Shown here piece after piece: positions 20,883 to 33,588 of a stretch of 64,000 nt of DNA. The notes beneath the pieces are model-generated. The model was not told the origin of the DNA, searched no databases, and saw only the letters and a program-made list of their open reading frames with translations. The position numbers and the translations under genes are program-made. Each line of letters begins with the position of its first letter. The stretch's first letter is position 1. This stretch comes from Panaeolus papilionaceus. Lineage: Eukaryota > Basidiomycota > Agaricomycetes > Agaricales. The DNA lies in assembly GCA_015501605.1 (NCBI GenBank), contig JADNRZ010000008.1, positions 1,302,001 through 1,366,000 of the forward strand, given 5' to 3'.

Positions 20883-22378
20883 TATATGGTTCCTATGCTA
20901 TATGCTCCCCTCCTATCATTTCTCTTTTTGATTTCTTTCATTGCGGCAAGCCGCTTCCACACATACACGATATTCCCCGGAAATTTCTTCCATCCAATCT
21001 ACCTTAGCATCCATATCATTGGTCGTGCCCTTCTCCAGAAGATCATCGACCCACCTTTTTTGATTGTTCGATACTGGGTCGCTCCCTAATCGACCCATAC
21101 TCTATGCATCCCATCCCATTTCCCTATCGCTTTCGCCGTGCTATCGAATCTTTATATGTAACATTATCTCATTCCATCCGAAGGAGTTATAATTCTTTCT
21201 TGTATGTACCATTCCTCCTATCACGTTACGCTACAAGAAAAGCAAAGTAATATGTATGACCTTCGAGGTCCCTTTTTACCTTCCATTATTGGGTGTCGCT
21301 CAAAAGCCACAGCGTAGCTAAAGCGCTGAATAAACTCAATGTGTGGCGTTGTTCACTGTTCTATGTTTGCAAGCGGTACGTCAACCGTAACTTGTCTGCC
21401 AATGTCAAAAGCGTCTACGACCTAACCTGCTTGGTAGAAAAATAGACGACGCCACTGTTTAAACAATTTAACTTTGTCTCCATCGTACCACGATAACTGT
21501 ACCCGCGAGTCAATCTGTAACTTAAACATACTCAATCTGGAGCTCTTGACTAGGGGATATATTTATTTCTACCACGTCAGCAGATAAACCCCTCTTCCCA
21601 CCGCATATCCACTTCTCAGTGGCTTCTTGCAATTTGAGGGTAATGCCATCATCCCATGGGAACCAGAGAGGCAGTTTTGTGCTATCATTGGCTGGACATC
21701 ACATCAGTGCTTTCTTCGTAAGTAAGTAGGTGTTTTCTTCCTGGAAAGGACTACTCAACGCACTTGACATGATGGGAAAGCTCAAAAGCTTATTTGACTC
21801 TTATAAACTTGGCGAGTTCAAATGCGAACAATAATCTATTCACCACAACTCTCTCCCCCTCCTCCTCATCCTCGAATTCACCAGGAGCACCATCCAACGA
21901 CCTCTCAAATTCTGTCAGCTTCGGAGTACTTTCGAAGTCAATTGTGATAACGTGCGATTCCATCTCTTATCTTCATTTATTCTCTCCGTAAATACTCACG
22001 TTACACATTCTTATCGACATCCACAGTGACATCTGCACAGCCAGTCCTGCGCTGACAGCCTTGCATACCTGCTGAGAATCTCGGCAAGGCCGTCACGCAC
22101 TCATTCGGACCCGGGCCCCTCTGGTTTCCGAGTTCCGTCTGGTTCTGATATAACCCCTCCTCGATATTCAGCACCTAACAGTGGGTTTCTCGACGTTGAC
22201 CTCTTGCTAGACTAAGCTTACGATCACTTGACAGCCGTCGACATCGGGGGCACCTCAGTCAGTTTTATTTACAGACAATAATACAGTCAGTCTGACGCCG
22301 CCCCTGAATCAATAACACCAAATCCCTTAACTCCAATTGCGCAATTGCCCTGACCCTAACTATATAGCAGATACCGCA
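20883..22378. other. Intergenic, nothing recognised
   Basis: About 1.5 kb. The first 200 bp should be the 3' UTR of the KEN-box gene. Short open frames further on lack motifs and splice support. The final stretch is the promoter of the SnoaL-like gene; translation starts in the context CCGCAATGTCG. Confidence 0.45.
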
Positions 22379-23093
22379 ATGTCGAACATCTCCCGCACCT
22401 CGAGCTCGAGCTCCACGTCTTCCGGGTACTCCTTCGACCCCAGCATGTCGTCCAACATGAACTTTAAGATCCCGCACGACCCTTCTCCCAACCTCCGCGC
22501 GTTTCTCTCGTTCATTGACGCCTTGCACCGGTGGGATTTTGACGATATCATGGATTGCTTTGACGAGACGCTCGAGCATCGGATTCTGCCGCAGTCTCTA
22601 GGAAGACCCGTGCTAAACAAGAAGCAGTATGCGCAGTATTTTAGGGCTATTTTCCCAATTTTCAAGTCTTGGAGGGTACGTGATTCGCCTTCCTCTTTGA
22701 TTAGAGCTTTTAACGAGGCCTTAAACCTGTGTAGGCTACAATACACGAAGTTCTGGAGAGTGGAAACGCAATCTCGGTTCATGTGGGTCCATCACATCAT
22801 CTGCTGATTTCATTTGCGGGATTGTCGTGCCCATCATTCATGGTGGGCGCCTGTCCAGATTCGCTAACTCTATCATCAATTTGTAGGTTTCTTCGAAAGG
22901 AGAATCTGTCAATGGAACACCATACATCCAAGAATACGCCCTTCTGATACACTACGCGCCACAAACAGACCCGAATGTTCTTCCGAAGATGACGATGGTG
23001 AAGGAGTATGTAGATAGCGCTTTCAGCATAAAGTTCTTTGCGGAAGAAAGGGCAAAGATGGAGAAGCTAAAGGCTGAAGCTAAAAAGCCGTAA
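22379..23093 (+). CDS. SnoaL/NTF2-like fold protein
   Basis: Three exons, 22379-22675, 22735-22782 and 22887-23093; phases agree, 183 aa. After a Ser-rich leader (about 35 residues), PSPNLRAFLSFIDALHRWDFDDIMDCFDETLEHRILP is the typical opening helix pair and first strand of SnoaL-like proteins, then NKKQYAQYFRAIFPIFKSWR, ATIHEVLESGNAISVHVSSKG (central strands split by introns), and the C-terminal EYVDSAFSIKFFAEERAKM helix. Such proteins are small-molecule cyclases/isomerases or binding proteins of unknown substrate. The second exon is only 48 nt. The TAA (23091-23093) abuts the stop codon of the convergent BTB copy. Confidence 0.85.
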
Positions 23094-24038
23094 TCATAGT
23101 ATGTATTCTGCTTCTGCGTTTTTGGTAGACTCCGTACAGCATTCCTTAAATCGTAGCAAGTCGTCGTCATCATCAACTCGCAGCCCCTGGATAATACGCG
23201 CTATATCTCTCCATTCCACAAATGCCACCATTTCTTCTACGCGACCTCTATTCCTCCTGTTCGCATCATGCGGGGATTCGAAGATGTTGGCGTACGAATA
23301 TATGTCATCTGTGCCAGTGTATGGTTTGCCATTCTGAGTGCGATACGAGATAATTGCATCTGTAAAGAGCAGACACGAACAAGGATCTGTTCTCGTGTTT
23401 CTGAGCAAACAGAATTCGTTCCGCGAGTGAGTGACCTGAGAGAAGGGTTCTAAGCCGTCGACTGCCTTTATACGAACCTGATGTTGGTAAGAACGGGTGA
23501 CTATATTAAATTTTTGTGTGTACTGAGCTAGGAAGATGGGCTTACCTCTTTGAAGTCCCACATGTTAGCAAGTCGCAATGCACCCATCCACTCCTCGAAG
23601 GTGTAACAAAACGGAACACCACCGTTAATTCATGATACGACCTGTAAGGAAAAGGAGAAATTAACGAATGAATGATCACTCGCATTGGAACTAAAACTTG
23701 GAGAAAGCTACGAAAATCCTTTTTGAAGATCAGACTGAGTCGGATGGGGTTTGCTGGAGAAGAGCCCTTAGGGATTTGCTGGGCCATTGTAGTATCATCG
23801 GGGAGTGAGAATACTGTCTTAAAAAAAGAATCATCCACGAGAAAAGGTCTTTTAAGGACATTCAAACTTGTGTTCTCCACCTGAATAAAGTTGACCGACG
23901 CAATGGTCGAGTGTGAGGTCGATGAGAAGCTGGATGGCTTACCTCGAAGACAACAATATCACTCTAGTATTCGTCCTGTGTGTTTGAATTCTTATTTCCT
24001 GATACTGAAGCGTTGTCGTCGGCCTTAATCTCACTCAT
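23094..24038 (-). pseudogene. BTB-like paralogue A with nonsense codon
   Basis: Left-most of six related genes. The first exon (from 24038) reads MSEIKADDNAS... DEY-stop-SDIVVFE; the paralogue at 45193 has DEYYSDIVVFK, so a Tyr codon has become TAG. Exon 2 (VENTSLNVLKRPFLVDDSFFKTVFSLP ... DFRSFLQVLVP) and exon 3 (GGVPFCYTFEEWMGALRLANMWDFKE) are recognisable. The acceptor of exon 3 has decayed: no AG gives the right frame without a TGA. The last exon (to 23094) has diverged and lost the family's usual MRND ending. Very probably dead. Confidence 0.7.
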
Positions 24039-24152
24039 GGTGTATAAAGCAGAAGTATGAGATGAGATGAGATTATCGATTGCAATGACACGACCCTACA
24101 TTCATTATCAAAATGGTTCCCCTTACATCAAATGTACAGACGCATATTTAAA

Positions 24153-26708
24153 TTAATCGTTACGCATTTCGGCAAGTTCATCGGCAAACTCCCTACGCAC
24201 GAGCCTCTTGAGCTCGACGATGCCAATAACCCCAAAGTTATCGAGCCAGTCCGCGTCCAGACGGTTAAACGGTCGCAAATCGATGTCCAGATGTGTGTGG
24301 TGGCAAGTCTTGCACCACTCGACAGTGCCTCGTCGTATAATGCCTATTTCACCTTGCATTGCTGTATCCCTTACGGCGAAGAGACCATTGATGGTGTCGA
24401 GATCAACACCTGCTACCTTGAATTCCCTTCGATTGATAGGTTTTGATGCGGCTCGGCATCAGCAATGTCTGGGTCGGCTCCGGAGTGCTCTGTAGTGCTC
24501 TGTAGCACTGTAGTGTTGTAGCAAAGGGTACCCCTTATGGAGTTTCCCCATTAGGGTCAGTAGTGCTCTGTAGCGCCCCCTTGTTGCTACATGATGCTAC
24601 AGACTGCTACAGGTGCTACAGAGCACTACAGACTGCTACATAGGTAGACCGCCACATATACAAATCGCCCTTCAAAATAGCACATATAACTCAAGAAATC
24701 ACTCATAAGATTGTAAAACAAAATTAATATATCATTCAAAAACTAACTAATACACAAGTAATACCACATACAATACAGATAGGGAACATCACAGGTAACC
24801 CTTGGGTATGAAATCACTGACCTGGACCTGCACACGTGGCATAACCTACCTGTGTACCTGCGGGTTTCTGTGCAAAACGAGCCCAAGAACGTCCAAAACA
24901 GACAATTTTTGGGCCGTTTTGGGTGCTCTTGGGCCTGTTTTGAAGCTCACAGGTACACCAAGGCTGACCCATACCTGTACCTGTGCCCAACCCAACCCAT
25001 AACCCGTCCAGGTCACCTGTACCCTTGACTTTCCCTAAATACAGAGATAGCCAAGAGAATAGCAAGAATGGCAATAAGCGATAATAAAGGTCAAGAATTT
25101 ATGCTCTAAATAAATACATTAATGAGGTACAGTATAACAATAAATAAAATAGAACTCACCAAGGGTTATATATGACATGTAGAGGAAGGTCATGATGACG
25201 AAGAACTAGAAAAGACATGAAAGCGGAGCGTGAGAAAGTCCGGAAGTTGTACTCATAACATTCACATACCTATGAAAACCCATCTCCTGTGCTCAAACAG
25301 ACATAATACAGCACCTATAATAATAGAAGTAATAGAAGAATGTCATAAATAGAAAAAGAAAGAAAAAAAATAAAAGGAATCTCACCGAAATATGTTAAAG
25401 TGCAGGTAAAATCCACTGCTGAAGCAGCGATAACATCCTATGATATAGTAGTCAGCCACTTGGTTCCATAATAATAAACACTTACCAGGTCTCTTAAATA
25501 TATATATATAGAACCATTAGAGCACCTGTGGGATGGGGAAATATGGTAGATGTGGACGAAGATGATAGTTGAGGAAAGAAGAGAGTGCGATCAAAATTGC
25601 TTATTTTGGAATCATTTTGGTTCATGTTTTGATTAATCAGCATTTTCCCATCTCATATGTTTCACCAAAGCGGACAAGAGACTTTGAAAAAAAATGACAA
25701 GTCCAACTCATTGATCTCGAAATTCACTATTATTCTGTTATATACAATTATTTGTAGTCTAGCACCTAGTTGACATTGGTTTTTAATAATATAAGTAATT
25801 TCTGGCATGACTTTAAGAGAGGGCACTCCCTATAGCTATGTAATTACCATACCATGGTAGGTAGCAGTACACAGAGGGGGAGGTAATGTATGTAGTGCTA
25901 CAGAGCACTAACTTGCTAGTCGTTGCTACCACTGCCATCATGGATGCTACAGTCACTACTGTTGCCATGATGCATGCTACAGCCATCAGTGGCTATGCTA
26001 CAACCCAAAATCGGAAATTGCTGATGGGGCTAGAGCATCAACAAGCCACGCTTTGACTTCGTACTTTCGCGCAACTAGAATTCGGTCTATAACGGGAATA
26101 GACTCGAGAAATGGAGATATATTGGATATCGCGGTTGCTCGAATCTAGTGTGGCGGTCAGCGCCTGGTCAGGAACCATCCTTGATAGGACTTACCGTCTG
26201 GAAGTCCCACATTGAAGCGAGGTCGAGGACTCCAATCCATTCGTCATAGGTATTGCATGGTGGGATGCCTTCGCTGTCAGTGCGCAGGAACGATTTAGAG
26301 AGGTAAAATAGGTAGCAAGTATTCCTTACAATGGACATAGTACCCTTAATAAATTCCGGAAATTCTTTTTTGAAATACCGTGGAGAGTGATAGGATTTTC
26401 TGGGGAGGATCCCTCTGCGATGCCTTCCATGCTGGGCTGTGATCCCAATTTTGGGAGAGAGAAAACGGATTCAAAAAATGAGCCAGGACGAGTGATGGCC
26501 GTCTTGAAAGCAGTGAAATAGACGTCTTCGACCTGTCGAGCTTGAGCGTTAGTATTCCAGCAACTAATGCCATGATTGTGTCAAGTGAAGGCTTCGTCTA
26601 TCAATCCCTGCTGCATATATGAAGCAGGCATTGGTAGACGAAACATACCTTAAACACCAAAGAATGACCATAATACTCATCGTATGGGAACAAATTGGTT
26701 GCAGTCAT
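24153..26708 (-). pseudogene. BTB-like paralogue B, split by a 1.57 kb element
   Basis: Exons 26708-26649, 26532-26330 and 26273-26195, then a last exon 26144-26029 that continues at 24456-24153 beyond the inserted element. Dropping the element and one GG target copy gives an unbroken 253-aa protein: short N-terminus, VEDVYFTAFKTAITRPGSFF, EGSSPENPITLHGISKKNFR, TYDEWIGVLDLASMWDF, RILVARKYEVKAWLVDALA|RAASKPINRR, and the ending DELAEMRND. No other lesion is visible, so the insertion looks young. The BTB-like half may mediate protein contacts; the family's biological role is not known. It may still be intact in strains lacking the insertion. Confidence 0.85.
24457..26026 (-). mobile_element. 1.57 kb non-autonomous inverted-repeat element, copy 1
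   Basis: 1570 bp with terminal CATCAGCAAT / ATTGCTGATG and a 2-bp target duplication GG (24455-24456 and 26027-26028). It has no transposase. Subterminal parts are full of GCTACAG/CTGTAGC and GTGCTCTGTAG motifs. An open frame of 86 codons inside it is repeat-like and not convincing as a gene. It is in the opposite orientation to copies 2 and 3 and appears essentially identical to copy 2 over all parts compared by eye. It sits in the last exon of BTB paralogue B. Confidence 0.88.
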
Positions 26709-28162
26709 GATGGTAGTGGATAGTTGGGCTCGAAGGGTGTTGGACAACTACAAGTACTTATATACAGGAAGAAACAGAAGGCACCTGTCATGCCTCATGT
26801 TCGGACTCAGTCCAGCATGAGGGTAAGCTCGGCATCCATATTAACAGGTAAACTGGCTTGAGCGTCAACTGGAAGGGGGCACAATATTTATGAGGTCATC
26901 CGATATCCGACTAACGTCTTGTCATGTTTTCAAGGACCATCTTTTGCTGAATGTACCACAGATCAGATCTGCACAATCTGCCCTTGTCATACCACTAGGC
27001 GGCTCCTTCGGCAACTAATCATCATAGCGGAGAACAAAAGGTTGAGAGCTAACTCCATCGTGGCTGTTCTGTCCCGTCAATCTGAATTCGCATTAAAGTT
27101 TAATTTGAAATTAAACGCTGCATTGGTTAATCGTTCCGCATCTTCCTCAACTCATCCGCAAACTCCTCGCATACGATGTCCCGCATCCGGCCGAGGTCAA
27201 TTTTCGTCACAGCTGGGTAGTACGTGTTCCAATCTTCCAAGTTCTGGATGGCACGATTTCCGATTTGATACACGTATACGTGAGCTGCTCTGCATTGCCC
27301 ACGGTTTACCAGTATCTTGTGCACGTCGTCGTCTGGACTCTTGACGAACGCTGTATCTCTGACGGCATACAAACCACTGATAGTGTCAGGGTCAATGCCT
27401 GCATGCCTCAACTTCTTTCTGGAAATGGGCTCGCAGGCGGCTTGAACGAATGCGTCAATAAGCCATGCCTTGACTTCGTACTTCCATGATATCAAGATGC
27501 GATCAGGGGCCGAGTGCATCTTTATATGGGGCGTCAAGGCACTAATGGCTTTATGGCGAATCTAACGTAGTGCCTGGGCATCAGCTTCAAGTAGGCATAT
27601 ACAAACATTAGCTTGACTTGCCGTTGGGAAGTCCCACATGGTGGCGAGATTCAAAACACCCATCCATTCATTGTAGGTAGAGCATCGAGGGACACCCTCA
27701 CTGTTTAAGTGCGAATTCGTTTGGCCCAATGGAAAATCGCTCATTCCAACGGGACAAATACTCACATAGGAGTTAAAACCTTTAAAAAGCTGAGGAACTC
27801 CCTTTTTGATATGCCTTCCAATGTGATTGGATGAGCCTCCGAGGAGCCTTCCGCAAGCTGTGAGTCCACAGAATCATTGGAGGGCTGCGGCAAAGCAAAT
27901 AGAGTGATGAAAAAGCATCCTGGATAAAGGAAGGCTTTTTTGAACGCCCGAAAAATCGTGTCTTCGACCTGGAAAAACCATGTTAGCCAACACAGTAGCG
28001 TACTTTTGTCAAAGTCGAGTCATAATTTAATAATCCTAGGATTGTGGTCAAGCCAGACAATCCTTAGCCAAGACCAAAGTTACCTTGAACACCACGATTT
28101 CGTTGTAATATTGGTCGTATCTGATTTTTACTCCTTTCACCCTAGTGTTCTCAGAAGGTAAT

Positions 28163-28195
28163 CACTGTGAACCCAGCCGAAGGGTTATTCCCTCT
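28163..28195 (+). repeat. Left terminal inverted repeat of the CACTA element
   Basis: Starts CACTGTGAACCCAGCCGA and goes on AGGGTTATTCCCTCT. It pairs with 42950-42984 on the other strand, with a 1-base change and a 2-base indel. Preceded by AAT, which recurs after the right end. Confidence 0.9.
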
Positions 28196-28625
28196 GAATT
28201 TTTATAAGTGAATACCAGTACCTGAGAAGAGGGTAAGTAAGGAAAATCATCGTAGATAGTGATACAATTACATACCTTGATGATATGATATTCACTTACA
28301 ATAGAAGGGTATTCAGGGCGGATTTTCACTCCCTAAAATTAACCACGAAAGCACTCTTCAAAAGAGGGATCCCCTCTAGCCCAGCAGAGGAATTGCAAAA
28401 AAAGTGGTTAAAAGCGATATTAAAGAGAGTTTTATAGATACAAAAAAGGGACTAGATAAGGGAATAACGACTTTCTAATACGTATATAGTTGTTTAAACA
28501 CGAGAAAATGATATGAAACAGCGACAATAAAAAGAGTTAAAAACATAGAAAATGTGAATGAAAAACAAGAAACGTAGTGATAATACGAATTAAAAAATGA
28601 GATTATTAGCACGAAAAAAAACTAT

Positions 28626-31600
28626 TTAAACCTTGAATTTCTTCTTGCATCGAGCATCCTTGAGGGCAGAAAGAGCCTTCCTCTTAATCGCGATTGTGAC
28701 CTCTTCGTCGTCTTCGTCTTCGCTCTGTTCATCCCCACCCTCGTCATCCTCACTCTCGTCACCCTCACCCTCGTCACCCTCACCCTCACCCCCTTCGTCT
28801 TCTCTGTTCTCCATATCCTCATCATCTCCATGCTCCACATCCAAACCACCTTCCATCTCTACATCCTCGTCCTCACTGTTGTCATCCTCATTCTCTGCAT
28901 AATTGAACATCAGCAATTTCCGATTTTGGGTTGTAGCATAGCCACTGATGGCTGTAGCATGCATCATGGCAACAGTAGTGACTGTAGCATCCATGATGGC
29001 AGTGGTAGCAACGACTAGCAAGTTAGTGCTCTGTAGCACTACATACATTACCTCCCCCTCTGTGTACTGCTACCTACCATGGTATGGTAATTACATAGCT
29101 ATAGGGAGTGCCCTCTCTTAAAGTCATGCCAGAAATTACTTATATTATTAAAAACCAATGTCAACTAGGTGCTAGACTACAAATAATTGTATATAACAGA
29201 ATAATAGTGAATTTCGAGATCAATGAGTTGGACTTGTCATTTTTTTTCAAAGTCTCTTGTCCGCTTTGGTGAAACATATGAGATGGGAAAATGCTGATTA
29301 ATCAAAACATGAACCAAAATGATTCCAAAATAAGCAATTTTGATCGCACTCTCTTCTTTCCTCAACTATCATCTTCGTCCACATCTACCATATTTCCCCA
29401 TCCCACAGGTGCTCTAATGGTTCTATATATATATATTTAAGAGACCTGGTAAGTGTTTATTATTATGGAACCAAGTGGCTGACTACTATATCATAGGATG
29501 TTATCGCTGCTTCAGCAGTGGATTTTACCTGCACTTTAACATATTTCGGTGAGATTCCTTTTATTTTTTTTCTTTCTTTTTCTATTTATGACATTCTTCT
29601 ATTACTTCTATTATTATAGGTGCTGTATTATGTCTGTTTGAGCACAGGAGATGGGTTTTCATAGGTATGTGAATGTTATGAGTACAACTTCCGGACTTTC
29701 TCACGCTCCGCTTTCATGTCTTTTCTAGTTCTTCGTCATCATGACCTTCCTCTACATGTCATATATAACCCTTGGTGAGTTCTATTTTATTTATTGTTAT
29801 ACTGTACCTCATTAATGTATTTATTTAGAGCATAAATTCTTGACCTTTATTATCGCTTATTGCCATTCTTGCTATTCTCTTGGCTATCTCTGTATTTAGG
29901 GAAAGTCAAGGGTACAGGTGACCTGGACGGGTTATGGGTTGGGTTGGGCACAGGTACAGGTATGGGTCAGCCTTGGTGTACCTGTGAGCTTCAAAACAGG
30001 CCCAAGAGCACCCAAAACGGCCCAAAAATTGTCTGTTTTGGACGTTCTTGGGCTCGTTTTGCACAGAAACCCGCAGGTACACAGGTAGGTTATGCCACGT
30101 GTGCAGGTCCAGGTCAGTGATTTCATACCCAAGGGTTACCTGTGATGTTCCCTATCTGTATTGTATGTGGTATTACTTGTGTATTAGTTAGTTTTTGAAT
30201 GATATATTAATTTTGTTTTACAATCTTATGAGTGATTTCTTGAGTTATATGTGCTATTTTGAAGGGCGATTTGTATATGTGGCGGTCTACCTATGTAGCA
30301 GTCTGTAGTGCTCTGTAGCACCTGTAGCAGTCTGTAGCATCATGTAGCAACAAGGGGGCGCTACAGAGCACTACTGACCCTAATGGGGAAACTCCATAAG
30401 GGGTACCCTTTGCTACAACACTACAGTGCTACAGAGCACTACAGAGCACTCCGGAGCCGACCCAGACATTGCTGATGAATCTGGACCTCCTGATATAGGA
30501 ACTGGTGTTGCGACCACCAAATACTCTATCTTCATTGTCGTCGGCATTGTCGTCGCTGTCAGCCTGAGCGTTGTGTTCAAATCTATTGGCATAAGCTTCG
30601 AGTTCGTGCCATTGGAAATTAGTGGTTGCGGAGAAGGGGGAGAGTGAAGAGAAGTAAGCACGGGCGGGAAGAGTAAGGTCGTCGTCTTCGTCGTAGTCTT
30701 CTCGTGCATTATTTCCAGGTGTCGCAGGGGCGTTGGGGGATGAGGTGATGCTGTCGTCATCGTGGGACCGATTGGTGATATTGTTGTTATCGGAACCGTT
30801 TGCATCTTCGACTTCGCGATTCACGCGGGAGAGATGGTGACGTTTGTTCTTGATGACTGATTGAATGAGATCGGGGATGGGCCAAGCATCTTCGTAGCGA
30901 GAGAAGATTGGCATCTCGTCATTCAACTGTTAAAATTACTATAGACAGTAGATGACACCCATAATATGACTTACCACATTGATAAACTGTGCAAGCTGAA
31001 TGTGAGAGAAGCTGCGGAAGGTATCGGTTGCTGGATTGACGCCGAGTCCGACGAGAGTCGTGAAGACCTGTTGCTACGGATTGGGGGTTAGTAGAGAAAA
31101 TAAAAAGGTGATGCACGACCTACACGAGCGTTCAAATACTCCCTGCGCTCAGATTTCCCTGCCATGAGGCGCATGGCACTTTGGAGGTTGCCCAAAGGCT
31201 TGGGCTGAGGAATCAAGGACTTCTTCTGTTTTTTCGTGTTTTTTGCTGCTTTTGCTTGGCCAACCTTCTTCCTTAAGCATGCAAGCTGGGCTGAAATAAG
31301 ATCAGACATGATATATATAGGAATGAAAGGGAAAATGACATACCATCTTGAGCGGCCATCTTCTTCTCCATCGCAGCACGACTTAGACGCTGGGCTGTAT
31401 GCGAAGTGTCACACTCATCCCCATCAGATTCAGAGTTGGACTCGGAGTCCGTATCTAAATCTGAGTCTGACTCGGAGTCAGAGTTAAGCTCCCGATTGGT
31501 ATTAATATCTTGCAACGGATGCTCTAAAACTAATGAGAATAATCATATGTTAAGTGAGAAATATAAAACGTACTCTTAGCACCATTAACTGCAGCAGGCT

Positions 31601-31931
31601 TCTTTGGTTTGGTGATGGGTTTGGTAGCAGCAGGTTTGGTGACGGCTTTGGTGACGGCTTTGGCGACGGGTTTGATAGTAGTGGGTTTGGCGATGTGTTT
31701 GGTAGTAGCGGGTTTGGTAGCAGCGGGTTTGGCGACGGGTTTGGCAGCAGCGGGTTTTGCGACAGGTTTGGCAGCAGCGGGTTTTGTGACAGGTTTGGTA
31801 GCAGCAGGTTTGGCGACGGGTTTGGCGGCGGGTTTGGCGACAGGTTTGGCGGTGGTTTGGCTTTTGTTGGAGTTGGTTGTCTGACGGGTGACGCGGGTCG
31901 TTGGTTTGGTGTTTTCGTTGGTTCGAGGCAT
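28626..31931 (-). pseudogene. CACTA companion gene 1: Lys-Pro-Ala repeat / acidic protein, split by a 1.57 kb element
   Basis: Starts MPRTNENTKPTTRVTRQ. Residues about 28-105 are degenerate KPVAKPAA / TKPATKP repeats like a histone H1 tail. Then an acidic Ser/Asp/Glu exon (SDSESDSDLDTDSES), a Lys-rich helix (LRKKVGQAKAAKNTKKQKKS), VFTTLVGLGVNPATDTFRSF, and the best conserved part RYEDAWPIPDLIQSVIKNK, which recalls a motif in Agaricomycete transposon-linked proteins. The last exon is cut by the second 1.57 kb element between RRSRF and NYAENED; removing it and one AA copy restores frame. The C-terminus is a long Asp/Glu run ending KKKFKV. The basic/acidic layout suggests nucleic-acid or chromatin contact. 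Function unknown. Confidence 0.7.
28908..30477 (+). mobile_element. 1.57 kb non-autonomous inverted-repeat element, copy 2
   Basis: 1570 bp, the same length as copy 1 but inverted; ends CATCAGCAAT / ATTGCTGATG, target duplication AA (28906-28907 and 30478-30479). It interrupts companion gene 1 of the CACTA element, so it landed after the CACTA element had formed. Confidence 0.9.
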
Positions 31932-32552
31932 GGTTATAAAGATGAGAGCGAAGGAGAGTGGGATGGGGATTGTGAGCAATCTGGCGGCCTTTTATAGAGC
32001 AAATACAGACCTTAATTGGCAAGAACACCAAACATGGGCAAAGGGGAGCACTACAACATCCATTAGAATAGAACGATTAGGGATGCGAAAAAAAAAGAAC
32101 ATACCAGGTCCCGGTAGAGGAGCGGCGGTCAAAATTCATCAAAAGAGCGAAATATGGACGCGTCCCTTGTCTTGAATAATGCAGGGATATGCGCGCTAGA
32201 CTAAACGGGACTTGCGAACCTCGTGCATTCTGCAGGTGTGTCGGTTTTTCCTTGACTGGTACGGGGATATTTACGTCGCCGCAAAGGGTTCTATTGAAAA
32301 TAAGCTGAGTCAGTGATTACGACGACATAGAGACAAGCAAATGAATATCAAATTAAGGGGTCACACCGGGCGGCTCTAAACAAACCTGCACAGACCCAGC
32401 TCTTGAGCATCCATTGCAGGGCGCACATTGTTTAAATTTTATAAACGAAGATAAACAAAGATGAAGCAGTTGTCAGATATAAAAGGACGACCGGGAGAAA
32501 GGGTTGAAGCAGCTCACTTTGTGTGTCCTTCTTTCAGTCCCTCATCTCTGCA

Positions 32553-33387
32553 ATGCCCGAACTTCGAGTTCACATTTCCTCTGTCAACTTCAAAGCATCA
32601 GTTCTCTTCGACGGCGACGACGAGCTATCGCTCACCTGTTGCGAGGAATCCGAATCCAATGTCGATGCAGGTCTTGATTACAACACCGACTCCGAGTCCT
32701 CCTGTGGGTGTGGTAAAAACCAACTTTCACACTACAAAATCGATGGGGCTGTACGTACCGATTTGCCCGAACGCTGTCTTCGACACGTTAATGGTCCGAT
32801 TGGTGGTGCTGAAAGTAGATTATTTTTCTATCTTGATTGAATCAGTTGACTGACTTCCCCCTTTTTTTTCAGCAGAAAGCGCACCGAATGATCATTCTAC
32901 CAATGATGGTGAGCAGTATCATGTCAAATTATCAACACTGACCCACAGTTTTTGGATGTGTAGAGTTGGACACTGAGCCCGAGACTATCGAGCATAACAG
33001 TATGAGCGTTGGGATTCCGAGCGAACAAAGCATGGCGCCACCTGCAAACCAACTACAACAAGGTTAGTCCAGATAATTTTGCTGATATCAGTGACAACTA
33101 ATAACTAACCTTGTAAAAGCCGCAGTCGAACAAGTGAAGAAACATGCACCACTCCACAAGCGCATCACTCACTGGAACAACAAAGTGGAAGCCGCACGTA
33201 AATCCAGCAATAAACGAAAGAAGACTACTTGCCGTGGTTCAGTGTCTGCAGAGGGAGGGGACTTCCAGGTTATTCCGCTTACTACTGAGAGAATATTCGG
33301 GAACTTACTTTATTTATATCTTAGGTCACTCTCAATGTTCTCGGAAACAGTGGTAAATTAAATATAACAGTCGCTACATATAGATAA
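32553..33387 (+). CDS. CACTA companion gene 2: small protein of unknown function
   Basis: About five or six short exons. The first begins at the ATG at 32553 (MPELRVHISSVNFKASVLFD) and has an acidic, cysteine-containing stretch (ESSCGCGKN). Later exons read ELDTEPETIEHNSMS, then AAVEQVKKHAPLHKRITHWNN and a basic KSSNKRKKTT cluster, and probably end VTLNVLGNSGKLN ... ATYR (stop 33385-33387). Introns carry GT-AG borders, but the first acceptor/donor choice is uncertain (GTACGT or GTACCG near 32750). It is divergent from companion gene 1. Not recognised; the basic segment might bind nucleic acid. No clear lesion, unlike the other three genes of the element. Confidence 0.5.
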
Positions 33388-33588
33388 ATCAGTCCCAATT
33401 TTAGTAGGATATATCATTGCTCTTACCAAAAAAAAACAAGTCGAGATCGTGATGTGCAGTACAAAAAGCAAAGATAAAGAATCCGATCTAATAACAGTCC
33501 AAGAAACCTGTAAAACATAAATTTAATATTCAGAATATTATTCCATATAACCGAATCAAACACATACCAAAAACGAGTCACGTATTAT

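Noticed and set aside
24814..25074. 86-codon open frame inside the 1.57 kb element (also at 29860-30120)
   Set aside because: It consists of repeat-like sequence, is not flanked by splice or start signals, and is disrupted in copy 3; identity between copies 1 and 2 simply reflects recent copying.
31554..32031. Long open frames on both strands with Gly/Phe/Asp- or Cys/Arg/Gln-rich repeats
   Set aside because: Shadows of the Lys-Pro-Ala repeat exon of companion gene 1; a repeat in one frame keeps the others open too.
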